Source: DASWNP01 sp036399175 (GTDB lineage: Bacteria > Acidobacteriota > Blastocatellia > Pyrinomonadales > Pyrinomonadaceae). From it: 64,000 nt of DNA. Shown in pieces: positions 1-8,155 of the stretch (position 1 is the first letter of the stretch; each line of letters opens with the position of its first letter). The notes beneath the pieces are model-generated. The model saw only the letters and a list, made by a program, of their open reading frames with translations. It was not told where the DNA came from and did no database searches. The translations under genes and the position numbers were made by a program. The stretch is from assembly GCA_036399175.1 (NCBI GenBank), contig DASWNP010000046.1, forward strand, positions 186,001 through 250,000. Reading direction: 5' to 3'.

Positions 1-212
1 TCAAGCAGCCCGAGGTTCAGGCCGCGCGCGCGCACTACGTCGCCCCGGTCGGGCGTCTCCTCGCCACTGATGAGCCGGAATAGAGTTGTCTTGCCCGCGC
101 CGTTTCTGCCGACCAGCCCCACGTGCTCGCCCGGATTGACCTGCAACGAAGCCCCGCGCAGCACATCCTGCGACGCGTAAGACTTATAAACATCCGTCAG
201 ACGAAACAGCAT
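1..212 (-). CDS. ABC-F type ATPase, N-terminal fragment
   Basis: The reverse strand reads about 70 codons from an ATG at 212 to the window edge, so the gene is cut off at its 3' part. The peptide starts MLFRLTDVYKSYASQDVLRG and contains a Walker A motif GRNGAGKTT followed by LFRLISGEETPD. No membrane segment precedes it. The closeness of the nucleotide-binding domain to the N-terminus and its wording resemble ABC-F proteins (Uup/EttA/YheS), which act on ribosomes rather than in transport, but a short fragment cannot exclude an ordinary transporter ATPase. No Shine-Dalgarno is visible; the heptad hairpin at 220-293 stops 7 nt before the start codon. It is co-directional with the SurA-like gene upstream. 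Confidence 0.8.
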   Translation of the reverse strand, partial: MLFRLTDVYKSYASQDVLRGASLQVNPGEHVGLVGRNGAGKTTLFRLISGEETPDRGDVVRARGLNLGLL

Positions 213-219
213 AAAAGCC

Positions 220-293
220 GTAAATCGTGAATCGTCAATCGTGAATAGATAGAACTTTTTTTAACTATTTACGATTGACGATTTACGATTCAC
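220..293. repeat. Heptad-repeat hairpin, word ATCGTRA
   Basis: Two 29-nt arms (220-248 and 265-293) are inverted complements at 26 of 29 positions around a T-rich loop. Each arm is a run of about four 7-mers of the form ATCGTRA. All three mismatches are A/G changes. It fills the junction between the SurA-like stop (308) and the ABC-F start (212). Confidence 0.9.
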
Positions 294-307
294 CAGGTTT
301 CACCTCG

Positions 308-1459
308 TCACTGCTTTTGAGTCGCGGCGGGCGTCGCGGTGGCAGCCGGAGAGGCGGCGGGCGATGCAGCCGTCGCGGGAGTTGTACTGGCGTTGGCCGG
401 GCGCAGGGCGTTGAGACTGTTGGGGTCGTTGAGCATGTTGCGCGCAAGGAAGTTCTCGACTTTGGCTTCGTTCATCGCCGTCGTGACGAGCGCGGCGTTG
501 AGAAGCTCCTGCTGCTGGCTGCGGAGCGCCTCCTTGATGCGGTCGCGCACGCCGGGACTGTCGAGCGTCAGGTTTTCGTTCTGCAAGTTTCGGTTCGTGA
601 GCTTGAAGATGTACCAGCGCCCGTTGTTGAACCTGACGGGCGCGGTGTAGCTGCCGATTTGCATCGCGCCGAAGAAGTTGCCGACCAGCTCGGGCGCGAA
701 GCCGTTCTGCTTGAGGTCGTCTTCGGTAGCGAAGCCGAGGTCGCCGCCGCGCAGGTTCGTCTGGTCTTCGCTGCTGGCGCGAGCGACCGAGGCGAAATCA
801 GCGCCGCTCTTGAGCTGCGAATGGAGACGGTCAATCTTGAGCTTGGCCTCTTCCTCGCTCTTGGCGTCGTCCTGCAAGCCGTTGTCAGTCGGATCGACGA
901 CGATGGCAGACAAGCCGACGCCGCGCGCGTTGACGAACTGGCTCTTATTGTTGTTGTAGTAATCTTCGACCTGCCGGTCGCTGATGGTGATTTTGCCGAC
1001 GGTCTTTTCTTGCAGGCTTTTAATCGCCAGAGCTTTGCGCGCTTCCTCGCGCACGGCCTGCTCGGTCATGTTATTGGCCTTGAGCGTCTTCTCCCACTCT
1101 TCCTGCGTCAGATTGCTCTTCTGCTGGTTGATGGCGGAGTCGATTTCAGCGTCCTTCGGCAGAAGATTCTCCTTCTCCGCGCGCTGGAAGAGCACCTGCT
1201 GACGAATCAGATTGTCGAGCACCTGAAGACGCGCCGCCGCCAGTTGAAGCGACGACAGTTGTCCCTGCTGCCCTTCGGTCTGCTGATTGATGATGCGCTC
1301 CACGTCGCTCAGCATAATCTCTTTGCCGTTGACGCTGGCGGCGACGCTGGAATTGGCGGCATCCGCCCCGCTGCCCGTCTTGCTCCCGCAGGCGGCGAGC
1401 AAAAAGGCGAGGGCTGTAATCGAAATCATTAACGCGAATTGTTTGACGAATCTATGCAC
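308..1459 (-). CDS. SurA/PrsA-like peptidyl-prolyl isomerase lipoprotein
   Basis: Predicted 383-residue lipoprotein that would help outer-membrane or secreted proteins fold in the periplasm. I chose the GTG at 1459, preceded by GAAGGAG about 12 nt away, over the longer ATG at 1504, because it gives a clean lipoprotein signal: a short basic start, a hydrophobic stretch, and LAAC with lipid-accepting Cys24. A SurA N-terminal-like helical region follows (about residues 40-160), with repeated Gln/Arg-rich helices, then a parvulin (PpiC) domain at about 165-300 including the signature GGDLGF. The last 30 residues are Ala/Pro/Thr-rich and low in complexity. It is co-directional with the ABC-F gene through a heptad hairpin. 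Confidence 0.85.
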   Translation of the reverse strand: MHRFVKQFALMISITALAFLLAACGSKTGSGADAANSSVAASVNGKEIMLSDVERIINQQTEGQQGQLSSLQLAAARLQVLDNLIRQQVLFQRAEKENLLPKDAEIDSAINQQKSNLTQEEWEKTLKANNMTEQAVREEARKALAIKSLQEKTVGKITISDRQVEDYYNNNKSQFVNARGVGLSAIVVDPTDNGLQDDAKSEEEAKLKIDRLHSQLKSGADFASVARASSEDQTNLRGGDLGFATEDDLKQNGFAPELVGNFFGAMQIGSYTAPVRFNNGRWYIFKLTNRNLQNENLTLDSPGVRDRIKEALRSQQQELLNAALVTTAMNEAKVENFLARNMLNDPNSLNALRPANASTTPATAASPAASPAATATPAATQKQ

Positions 1460-1541
1460 TGTGGCTCTATGCTCCTTCAACTGTCTAAAAATTATTCCGG
1501 CCAATTTCAGATTGACGCTGCTACAGAAGACGAACGCGTGC

Positions 1542-1571
1542 TTGACGCTGTGCGAAACTGTTTGCTATAAA
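1542..1571 (+). promoter_or_regulatory. Probable sigma-70 promoter of rpmB
   Basis: TTGACG at 1542-1547 and TATAAA at 1566-1571 with an 18-nt spacer, about 90 nt upstream of the rpmB start and pointing toward it. It was identified by eye from consensus similarity only. Confidence 0.5.
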
Positions 1572-1661
1572 TTTTGGTTTCCCAGCGCCGAGCCGTCCCT
1601 GACTGTGACGCACAACTCAAGAACGGCTGCGCTTTTTTCATGTTCGGAGGTTTCGGCAGTT

Positions 1662-1856
1662 ATGGCTAAACGATGCGAAGTCTGCGGCAAAGGGCCGCAA
1701 TTCGGAAACAACGTCTCCCACGCTAACAACCGCACGCGGCGGCGCTTCGACCCCAACCTGCAATCCATACGCGTCCAGCGCCCGCAGGGCGGCAACGCAC
1801 GGATGAAGGTTTGCACCTCTTGCATCAAGGCGGGCAAAGTCGCCAAAGCAGCTTAA
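1662..1856 (+). CDS. rpmB: 50S ribosomal protein L28
   Basis: A 64-residue protein beginning MAKRCEVCGKGPQFGNNVSH, the typical L28 start. Two CxxC pairs (Cys5/Cys8 and Cys51/Cys54) form the zinc-ribbon version of L28. The ATG at 1662 has CGGAGG about 11 nt upstream. An open frame extends further upstream but has no L28 similarity, so the short form is right. The gene is monocistronic, with its own promoter at 1542-1571, and is convergent with ridA; a heptad hairpin lies between the two 3' ends. Confidence 0.97.
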   Translation: MAKRCEVCGKGPQFGNNVSHANNRTRRRFDPNLQSIRVQRPQGGNARMKVCTSCIKAGKVAKAA

Positions 1857-1861
1857 CGAAA

Positions 1862-1937
1862 TGATGAATGCGGAATGCAGAATGATGAATGAAAGACAGA
1901 AGCTTTTAATTCATCATTCCGCATTCATCATTCATCA
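1862..1937. repeat. Heptad-repeat hairpin, word GAATGCG/GATGAAT
   Basis: Arms 1862-1890 and 1909-1937 (29 nt each) are complementary at 26 of 29 positions. They are built from 7-mers of the form NGAATGN. It lies between the convergent rpmB and ridA genes, starts 5 nt after the rpmB stop and covers the ridA stop codon. The same word recurs at 29103-29232. Confidence 0.88.
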
Positions 1938-2351
1938 CTTCCTTTCTCCCACCAGTCTTCCCTCTTCCCTCTGCCCGACGAGGGCGATGGCGTCTATCTC
2001 GACGCGGGCGTCGCGCGGCAAACGCGCGGCCTGCACGGTCGAGCGCGCCGGAGATTCAAACTCAAAGTAGCGCGCGTAAACCTCGTTCATCGCCGCGAAG
2101 TCACTCATGTCGGCGAGGAAGACGGTCGTCTTCACCACCTGTTCGAGACTCGTCCCGGCGGCCTTGAGTACGGCTGAAAGGTTACGCAAAACCTGTTCGG
2201 TCTGCTCGCGGATACCGCCTTCGACGAACTCACCCGTCTGAGGGTCGAGCGGAATCTGCCCCGACGCAAAGACCAAACTGCCTGCCACCACGGCCTGCGA
2301 ATAAGGCCCGATGGCCTGCGGCGCGTCCTTCGTGCTGATAATCTGCTTCAT
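1935..2351 (-). CDS. ridA: RidA family reactive imine/enamine deaminase
   Basis: A 138-residue protein of the RidA/YjgF/UK114 family, which hydrolyses reactive 2-iminoacids released by PLP enzymes. The start is the ATG at 2351 (MKQIISTKDAPQAIGPYSQA, the family's N-terminal signature), not the longer frame. The conserved end pattern ARSTVQAARLPRDARVEIDA contains the substrate-binding arginine region. The family length is about 125-130 residues; the extra C-terminal residues (EEGRLVGERK) run into the heptad hairpin at 1862-1937. It lies downstream of rsh in the same direction, 210 nt apart, an order often seen in bacteria. Confidence 0.93.
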   Translation of the reverse strand: MKQIISTKDAPQAIGPYSQAVVAGSLVFASGQIPLDPQTGEFVEGGIREQTEQVLRNLSAVLKAAGTSLEQVVKTTVFLADMSDFAAMNEVYARYFEFESPARSTVQAARLPRDARVEIDAIALVGQREEGRLVGERK

Positions 2352-2561
2352 TGTAGGGAGATCCTCTTTTTCGTCTCTCAAAACAAACCGCGTATTTTAA
2401 CAGAAACCTTCGAGGCGCAGCAACACGCGGGCACTTTCGTTCGAGAGCGCGGGCTGGCACTTCTGCTGTCTAAGTATGATTCTGATGAAAACTGCTCGGC
2501 GGGGGATGCTTGGCGCGTGAGGGATTTGGCGGACTGAAACGGCAGCCGGGCGGCGATCTTT

Positions 2562-4760
2562 TCAGGCCGCGCCCTGAAGGCGCTCGACATCGAGGACGCC
2601 CGGCACGTTGCGTATGGAGCGAATCACCTTGTCGAGATGCTTCACGTCGAAGACTTCGACCGTCACCTCGATACGACCGCGATTGTCCGGGGCGATGGTG
2701 GCGCGTGCGTCGCGGATGCCGGTCTTCATGTCTGAGATAGCGCCTGTGATTCCTGCAATCATGCCGGTGCGGTTTTCCGTGATGGCGAGCAGGCGGACGG
2801 CGTAGGCCGCCTCGTCGGCCTGTCCAGCCCATTCGACCTGCACGATGCGCTCCGGGTTGACCATCAACTGCTGCACGTTCTTGCAGCGCGCCGCGTGGAC
2901 GGCGACCCCCTTGCCGCGCGTAATGTAACCGACAATCTCTTCGCCGCGCACGGGATTACAGCAGCGCGCGCGCGCCACCAAAAGGTCGTCCACGCCGCGC
3001 ACGACGATTGAGTCGTCGCCGAGGCGTATCAGCCTTTTGACGGCCTGCACGCCCGCGCTGACGCCGCTCCGAAGTTTCGACTCCTTCTTCTGATCCAGCT
3101 CGGCGAATTTGTCTGGGCCGAGGAACTTGGCGATGACGTTGCGCGGCACGAGCTTGCCGTAGCCGATGGCGGCCAGAAGGTCGTCCGTGCGCCCGTAGCC
3201 GTACTCGTTGGCGATGCGCTTGAAATCCCCGTTGCCGTCGCTCAGAAGCTTCCTGGGCGAGAGTTGAAAGCGCCCGGCCTCCTTCTCGAAGAGCTTGCGG
3301 CCAATCTCGATTGACTCGGCGCGCTGCTGCTCGGCGACCCAATGTCGCACACGGTTGCGCGCGCGCGAGGTGACGATGAAGTTGAGCCAGTCGCGCGAGG
3401 GGTGGGCGTTCGGGGACGTGATGATTTCCACGACATCGCCGTTCTGGATGGGCGTACGCAAGGGGACGATGCGCCCGTTGATGCGCGCGCCCGTGCAGGT
3501 GTTACCGATTTGAGTGTGGATGGAATAGGCGAAATCGACGGGCGTGGCACCGCGCGGCAGTTGTATCACCTTGCCCATCGGCGTGAAGGCGTAAACGTCT
3601 TTCGGGTAGAGGTCGAGCTTGAGGGATTCGAGGAAGTCACGGGAGTCTTTGACCTCCTGCGACCATTCGACGAGCGAGCGCAGCCACTGGAAAGCCGCGT
3701 CGTCGTCGTGCGCTCCGCGCTTCCCTTCCTTGTACTTCCAATGCGCGGCGACGCCCTCTTCGGCGATGCGGTGCATCTCTTCGGTTCGTATCTGCACCTC
3801 GAAAGGCTGACCCTTCGAGCCCATGACCGAGGTGTGAAGCGACTGATAGAGGTTGTCGCGGGGCGTGGCAATCCAATCTTTGATGCGACCGGGGATGGGC
3901 TGCCAGGTGTTCTGAATCACTCCGAGCGCAGCGTAGCAGTGGCGCACTTCGTTCGGCGTGATGACGCGCGCCGCGACGAGGTCGTAAACCTGGTCAAGCT
4001 CGATTTTCTGTCTTCTAAGCTTTTTCCAGATGGAATAGAGACGCTTGACGCGCCCCTCGATACGCACGATGGGCACTTCCGCCTCGCGCATCTTCTCTTC
4101 GATGCGTGCGGTGATACCCTTCAAAAACGATTCGTGTTCGTGGCGGCGTTTTTCCAGTTGCGAAGCGAGCGTCTGGTAATCTTCCGGGTGAAGATGCTGA
4201 AAGGCGAGGTCTTCGAGTTCAGCGCGCAGGCGTCCCATGCCGAGACGGTGCGCAATGGGAGCGAAGATGTCGAGGGTCTCCTGCGCGATGCGTCGGCGCT
4301 TCTCGGGCTTGAGATGCTGGAGCGTGCGCATGTTGTGGAGACGGTCGGCCAGCTTGACGAGCACGACTCTCACGTCGTCCACCATTGCCAGAAGCATCTT
4401 GCGGACGTTCTCCGCCTGCTGAACTTCCTGCGACTGGCTACTAATCTGCGCAATCTTCGTCAACCCATCGACGAGGTGCGCTATCTCGTCGCCGAAGAAC
4501 TGTCGAATCGTGTCAAGGCCGACGAGCGTGTCCTCGACAACGTCGTGGAGCAGCCCCGTCGCCACCGATTTTTCGTCGAGCTGCATCTCGGCCAGAATGT
4601 TTGCGACTTCGAGCGGATGCACGAGATACGGCTCGCCCGAAGCGCGCATCTGCCCCTTGTGATGGCGCGCGGAAAAGATGTAAGCCCGCCGCAGCAGGTC
4701 GAGGTCGGCCTGCGGATGATTGGCCTGCACTTTCTCGACGATGTCTTCGATGCGAATCAT
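2562..4760 (-). CDS. rsh: Bifunctional (p)ppGpp synthetase/hydrolase (Rsh)
   Basis: A 732-residue long RelA/SpoT homologue. The N-terminal HD hydrolase domain looks intact: HHKGQMR, His48 in LVHPLEVA, and HDVVEDT at 72-78, plus KLADRLHNMRTL. A RelA_SpoT synthetase domain follows (about 230-350), with GRVKRLYSIWKKL, PRDNLYQSLHTS and FEVQIRTEEMH. Next come a TGS domain (about 385-450: FTPMGKVIQLPRGATPVDFAYS), a helical/zinc-finger-like region with RARCCNPVRGEEIVGYITRG (about 590-630), and a C-terminal ACT domain (about 655-730). Both activities are therefore expected: stringent response alarmone synthesis and breakdown. The start codon has no visible Shine-Dalgarno, and a heptad hairpin arm begins 7 nt upstream. 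Confidence 0.95.
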   Translation of the reverse strand: MIRIEDIVEKVQANHPQADLDLLRRAYIFSARHHKGQMRASGEPYLVHPLEVANILAEMQLDEKSVATGLLHDVVEDTLVGLDTIRQFFGDEIAHLVDGLTKIAQISSQSQEVQQAENVRKMLLAMVDDVRVVLVKLADRLHNMRTLQHLKPEKRRRIAQETLDIFAPIAHRLGMGRLRAELEDLAFQHLHPEDYQTLASQLEKRRHEHESFLKGITARIEEKMREAEVPIVRIEGRVKRLYSIWKKLRRQKIELDQVYDLVAARVITPNEVRHCYAALGVIQNTWQPIPGRIKDWIATPRDNLYQSLHTSVMGSKGQPFEVQIRTEEMHRIAEEGVAAHWKYKEGKRGAHDDDAAFQWLRSLVEWSQEVKDSRDFLESLKLDLYPKDVYAFTPMGKVIQLPRGATPVDFAYSIHTQIGNTCTGARINGRIVPLRTPIQNGDVVEIITSPNAHPSRDWLNFIVTSRARNRVRHWVAEQQRAESIEIGRKLFEKEAGRFQLSPRKLLSDGNGDFKRIANEYGYGRTDDLLAAIGYGKLVPRNVIAKFLGPDKFAELDQKKESKLRSGVSAGVQAVKRLIRLGDDSIVVRGVDDLLVARARCCNPVRGEEIVGYITRGKGVAVHAARCKNVQQLMVNPERIVQVEWAGQADEAAYAVRLLAITENRTGMIAGITGAISDMKTGIRDARATIAPDNRGRIEVTVEVFDVKHLDKVIRSIRNVPGVLDVERLQGAA

Positions 4761-4767
4761 AAAAGGG

Positions 4768-4851
4768 CTTTCAGCTATCAGCGCTCAGCTTTCAGCCAAA
4801 CAGAATTTGCCTGGTGCTTCTGGCTGACCGCTGATAGCTGATTGCTGACAG
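4768..4851. repeat. Heptad-repeat hairpin, word CNNTCAG
   Basis: The left arm 4768-4797 is four CNNTCAG heptamers; the right arm 4821-4851 is the inverted set, with more divergence in the two variable positions than most elements show. It lies just upstream of the rsh start codon. A close relative of the same word is at 43095-43216. Confidence 0.8.
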
Positions 4852-4866
4852 CTACGTATAAGAATA

Positions 4867-4898
4867 GGTGATGCCCGACACGGATGTCGAGCATCACC
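4867..4898 (-). terminator. Hairpin, likely terminator of the tonB-exb-TPR operon
   Basis: GGTGATGC (4867-4874) pairs with GCATCACC (4891-4898); after one mismatch, CGACA pairs with TGTCG around a CGGA loop. Read on the minus strand it is followed by TATTCTTATA, moderately T-rich. It sits about 100 nt after the stop of the TPR lipoprotein gene. Confidence 0.5.
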
Positions 4899-4999
4899 TG
4901 TTTGGAAAGCTGATGAGGAAAGGCGACGGCTTTTTTGGAGCGTGCGCCCGAGGGCGCGGGGCTCGAAGACGTGCCGCCGATCTGGAAGAAGTGTGAGCG

Positions 5000-5866
5000 T
5001 TAGCTGGCGGGCGGCGTCGGCGATTTCTGTGCCTCCTCCGCCTCTTTCCTGCGCGCCGCCTCTTCGTTCAATCTCTTCTGCGTCGCTTCGGCCTCGTCGG
5101 CCTGCTTGTCGTAGTTGGTCTTGTCGTCCGGCTTATTGTCCATCTGCGCCATCTTCGCCATCTCGCGCAGAAGGTTGGTCTTGTACGACCAGGCGTTCGG
5201 GTTGTCCGGGTTAAGGCTGATGGCCTTCTCGGCCAGCTCCAAACCCTTCAGAGCGCACTGCCGCGCCTTCTCGAAGTCTTCGCGGTTGGCGGGCATCTTG
5301 TATTGGATGGTGACGGAGTCGGGGCGCTGGACGGTCTGCTTGTTCTCTTTCTGCTCGGTGATTTCGTAGGAGCAGTTCCATTCCTTACTGGAGAGGACGG
5401 TGTAGGCGTCGGAGCGTTTATCCTTCGGGGCTGATTCGAGATTGGCGCGCTGCATCAGCCAGTCGCGCTCCTTGTTCTCGTCTCGCATCTGGCGATACAT
5501 GTAGGCGACCGCGTTGTAGGCATCCTCCTTCGTCTTCTCGTCGATGTTTGGATTCTCCATCACCTTCTTGTAAGCCTCGATGGCCGCGTTGGCTTTGGCG
5601 ACGTTCTCCCCCGTATCGACGCCGGGACGATACTGCTGCTGGATGGCGCGAGCGAGGAAGACAGGAGCGTTCTTCTGGTCGGGGTCGAGAGAAAGCGCGT
5701 ACTCGAACTTCTCCTGAGCTAAGGGAAACTGACCGTCGCGGTAGGCGCGCGCGCCCTCGTTCAGAGCGTTTTTGGCACGAATCCTGTTGACGACGCCGCA
5801 GCCTGAGGTGGTGGCGAGAATGACCAGAAGAAGCGCCAGCGCGACTCTGGTTTGAGAGAGTTTCAT
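5000..5866 (-). CDS. TPR-containing lipoprotein of the TonB/Exb operon
   Basis: A 288-residue predicted lipoprotein. The signal has a hydrophobic core and a lipobox-like TTSGC with Cys23. The body holds TPR-type helices, the clearest being a unit around residues 35-70 (EGARAYRDGQFPLAQEKFEY) and another near 215-240 (GLELAEKAISLNPDNPNAWS). The last 50 residues are a charged Glu/Lys/Arg/Ala-rich helix ending in a short Pro-rich tail. It is the last gene after tonB-exbB-exbD-exbD, with a GGAG site 10 nt before the ATG. It probably sits at the periplasmic face and helps the motor complex, perhaps as a coordinator or OM-linked partner; that role is inferred from context only. Confidence 0.75.
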   Translation of the reverse strand: MKLSQTRVALALLLVILATTSGCGVVNRIRAKNALNEGARAYRDGQFPLAQEKFEYALSLDPDQKNAPVFLARAIQQQYRPGVDTGENVAKANAAIEAYKKVMENPNIDEKTKEDAYNAVAYMYRQMRDENKERDWLMQRANLESAPKDKRSDAYTVLSSKEWNCSYEITEQKENKQTVQRPDSVTIQYKMPANREDFEKARQCALKGLELAEKAISLNPDNPNAWSYKTNLLREMAKMAQMDNKPDDKTNYDKQADEAEATQKRLNEEAARRKEAEEAQKSPTPPAS

Positions 5867-5992
5867 GGATTGGTGACTCCCGGATAGATTCGATTCGAGC
5901 GAATTACAGTTCTACCAATCGGGGCAGCGCCGCGCCCTTCTGGGTTCCGTTCGGGAAAAGAGGGGCGCGAGCGCCGTCTGGAAGAGATGCTT

Positions 5993-6508
5993 TTACGGCT
6001 CAAGCGCCTCGGTCTGCAATCCGACCGGGTTGGCACCCGCGCCCTTGATGGCGTCGATAACCTTGACGACCTCACCATACTTGAAGGTTTGCGGCGCTTT
6101 GACGAAGACGGTCTTTTCGATGCGCTCATCAGCCGAAAGCTCCGGCCGATTCTCGAAACCAAGCTTCCAGTCGCTCTTGGACTTGCGGTCGGCGAACTCT
6201 TTGGCGAGCGTGCTGGAGATGGGGCCGGTGTCGTTAACGGAGCCTTCGGCAATCTTGTCTGCGCCGCGCGTCAGGACGACCGTCAGGTCTTTATTGACGG
6301 CGACGCTCAAGGTGCGCGGGCTCTGCTTGGCTTCGGCCTGTAGCTCGTCGCTCTTCTCTGGCACGAGCGTCTTGAAGCGCGCCGGTTTGAGCGGCGTGAT
6401 GACCATGAAGATAATCAACAGCACCAGCAGAATGTCGATGAGCGGTGTGACGTTGATGTTTGGCTGGGCGCTGCTGCTGCCGCCGCCCCCGCCTGAACTC
6501 ATTCCCAT
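5993..6508 (-). CDS. exbD: ExbD/TolR family proton-channel subunit (second copy)
   Basis: A 171-residue protein with a short Gly/Ser-rich cytoplasmic N-terminus, one transmembrane helix (about 18-42: INVTPLIDILLVLLIIFMVI) containing the conserved proton-relay Asp in PLIDI, and a periplasmic domain. The start ATG-GGA-ATG has GGAGGA 9 nt upstream. It partners ExbB/TolQ to convert proton motive force into mechanical work on the TonB protein. Two non-identical ExbD copies follow one ExbB here; this downstream copy is longer in the periplasm. The first Met pair leaves a two-codon uncertainty in the start. Confidence 0.92.
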   Translation of the reverse strand: MGMSSGGGGGSSSAQPNINVTPLIDILLVLLIIFMVITPLKPARFKTLVPEKSDELQAEAKQSPRTLSVAVNKDLTVVLTRGADKIAEGSVNDTGPISSTLAKEFADRKSKSDWKLGFENRPELSADERIEKTVFVKAPQTFKYGEVVKVIDAIKGAGANPVGLQTEALEP

Positions 6509-6603
6509 AGAGTTAAATCCTCCGTGCGCTCTATCTGCGGCGGACGCCTTTTCCTCTCAAGCTAGGGAGCGGGCGTCCGCGCTCAAAAAGATTTCCGACT
6601 CGG

Positions 6604-7077
6604 CTAGGAAGCGGGAGCGGGCGCAGCAGCGCCGCCGCCCTCTCCGCCAGCTTTCTTCTTATCGGCGACGAGACCAATCTGGTCGATGCCGGACTCACGA
6701 ATCGTGTTGATGATATCGACGACCGTGCCGTAGTTGGAGTTCACGTCGCTTCTGATGTAGACGATTCTCTCATCGGCCTTCTTGCTCTCCATCTTCTTAT
6801 CGATTTCAGACTTGAGGTCGGCCTTCTCAATCTGCTTCTTGCCGATGTAGAGTTTATCGTCCTGCGTGATGGCGACGACGACGGACGTGTCCTTGTTGAT
6901 GGCCGGGTCTTCATCCGGGCTCTTCATGTCGCGCGGAAGAGCGACCGAGACGCCCTGTTGGAGAAAGGGCGTGATGACCATGAAGATGATGAGGAGCACC
7001 AGCATGATGTCGACCATCGGCGTGACGTTGATTTCGGAGGTGAAGCCGCCGCTGCCTCCGCCTGAACTCATTCCCAT
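6604..7077 (-). CDS. exbD: ExbD/TolR family proton-channel subunit (first copy)
   Basis: A 157-residue ExbD-like protein: a Gly/Ser-rich N-terminus, a TM helix with the conserved Asp (INVTPMVDIMLVLLIIFMVI), and a periplasmic domain with a VDIINTIRESGIDQIGLV stretch typical of the family. AAGGAG lies 10 nt before the ATG. It lies between exbB and the second exbD and shares with the latter almost the same first residues (MGMSSGG), so the two arose by duplication. It ends in an Ala/Pro-rich tail. Confidence 0.92.
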   Translation of the reverse strand: MGMSSGGGSGGFTSEINVTPMVDIMLVLLIIFMVITPFLQQGVSVALPRDMKSPDEDPAINKDTSVVVAITQDDKLYIGKKQIEKADLKSEIDKKMESKKADERIVYIRSDVNSNYGTVVDIINTIRESGIDQIGLVADKKKAGGEGGGAAAPAPAS

Positions 7078-7222
7078 AACTTAATTCTCCTTACAGACTC
7101 TCACACGCTCGAAGGTGGAGGCATCCGCCGCCGCTCTCGCCGCCCGCGCGCTCTCGACGAAAGAAAGCCACAGGCACACTCGCAAACGTGCTGGCAGACG
7201 CGCTCCTCCCTCGCCGTAACCT

Positions 7223-7999
7223 TTACGCTTTGAGCTGGCGCGTGCGGTTCTTCAGGAAGTAGTCGATAAGCTCGGACGCCGAGTTGTCCATCTCGACGAT
7301 GAAGCCATCGACCTTGCCCGTGAAGTAGTTGAAGAGCCACACGGCGGGCACGGCCACGGCGAGCCCGAGCGCCGTCGTCAGAAGCGCCTCGGCGATGCCG
7401 CCCGCGACCGCGCCGATACCCGCGCTCTCGGCCGACTTCATGCCGGTGAAAGCGTTGATGATGCCGAACACCGTGCCGAAGAGTCCGACGAACGGAGCCG
7501 TCGAGCCGATGGTGGCGAGACCAGACAGGCCGCGCTTGAACTCGGCGGACTTAATCGCAATGGCGCGTTGCAGGGCGCGCTTGGAAGCTTCTATCTCGTC
7601 GCCCGAGATGTCGGTCGATTGCTCGTGCGCGCGAAACTCCTGAAGTCCGGCGTTGACGACCATCGCCAGGTGCGACTTCTTGTGCTTGTCGCTGATGTTG
7701 ATGGCCTCTTCGATGCGGTCGTTCTTGAGAGCCTGCGCGACGCGCGGCGCAAACTCGCGCGACTGCTTCTTGGCCGCCGAGTAGGTCAGAAAGCGCTCGA
7801 CCATGATGGCGATGGAGTACATCGACATGATGAGCAGGATGATGATGACGGTCAGAGCCACCCAGCCCAGGTTCTTCACCATCTCGGTGATGGTGAACGC
7901 CTCAGCCAGTTCGCCGCCGCCCTCTTTACCGGCCTCCTGCCACAGGAGCGCGAGGAAACCCAAAGCTTTGCCGCCGAGGATGTTCATTAGAATTGTCAC
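7223..7999 (-). CDS. exbB: MotA/TolQ/ExbB proton channel protein
   Basis: About 258 residues. I chose the GTG at 7999 because GGAGGG lies 7 nt upstream; an earlier TTG at 8014 and a later ATG at 7987 are alternatives. It has an amphipathic/N-terminal helix, a first TM segment at about 45-68 (LGWVALTVIIILLIMSMYS), a large cytoplasmic loop, then two TM segments with the family signature GLSGLATIGSTAPFVGLFGT and a third helix with EALLTTALGLAVAVPAVWLFN. It forms the stator channel with ExbD and energises the TonB protein encoded just upstream in the same operon. Confidence 0.94.
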   Translation of the reverse strand: MTILMNILGGKALGFLALLWQEAGKEGGGELAEAFTITEMVKNLGWVALTVIIILLIMSMYSIAIMVERFLTYSAAKKQSREFAPRVAQALKNDRIEEAINISDKHKKSHLAMVVNAGLQEFRAHEQSTDISGDEIEASKRALQRAIAIKSAEFKRGLSGLATIGSTAPFVGLFGTVFGIINAFTGMKSAESAGIGAVAGGIAEALLTTALGLAVAVPAVWLFNYFTGKVDGFIVEMDNSASELIDYFLKNRTRQLKA

Positions 8000-8155
8000 G
8001 GTCAAACCCTCCAATAAGGTTTCAAATCATAATTTAGCGAGAACGCGACGAAAAGAAGACGGCTGGGGAGAGCGGCGCTTCGCGTGCCTCTCCCTCTCAA
8101 AAAGAGAAAGCGGACGCGCGCCTGCGAGCCTCCAGACCGCATTCTCCGCGCTCTG

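Noticed and set aside
275..1432. 385-codon plus-strand frame over the SurA-like gene
   Set aside because: It begins within a heptad hairpin and has Arg/Gly-rich low-complexity translation; the minus-strand lipoprotein with PpiC domain is real.
3342..4841. 499-codon open frame antisense to rsh
   Set aside because: The Rsh protein on the other strand has every expected domain; the antisense frame shows no domain or start signal.
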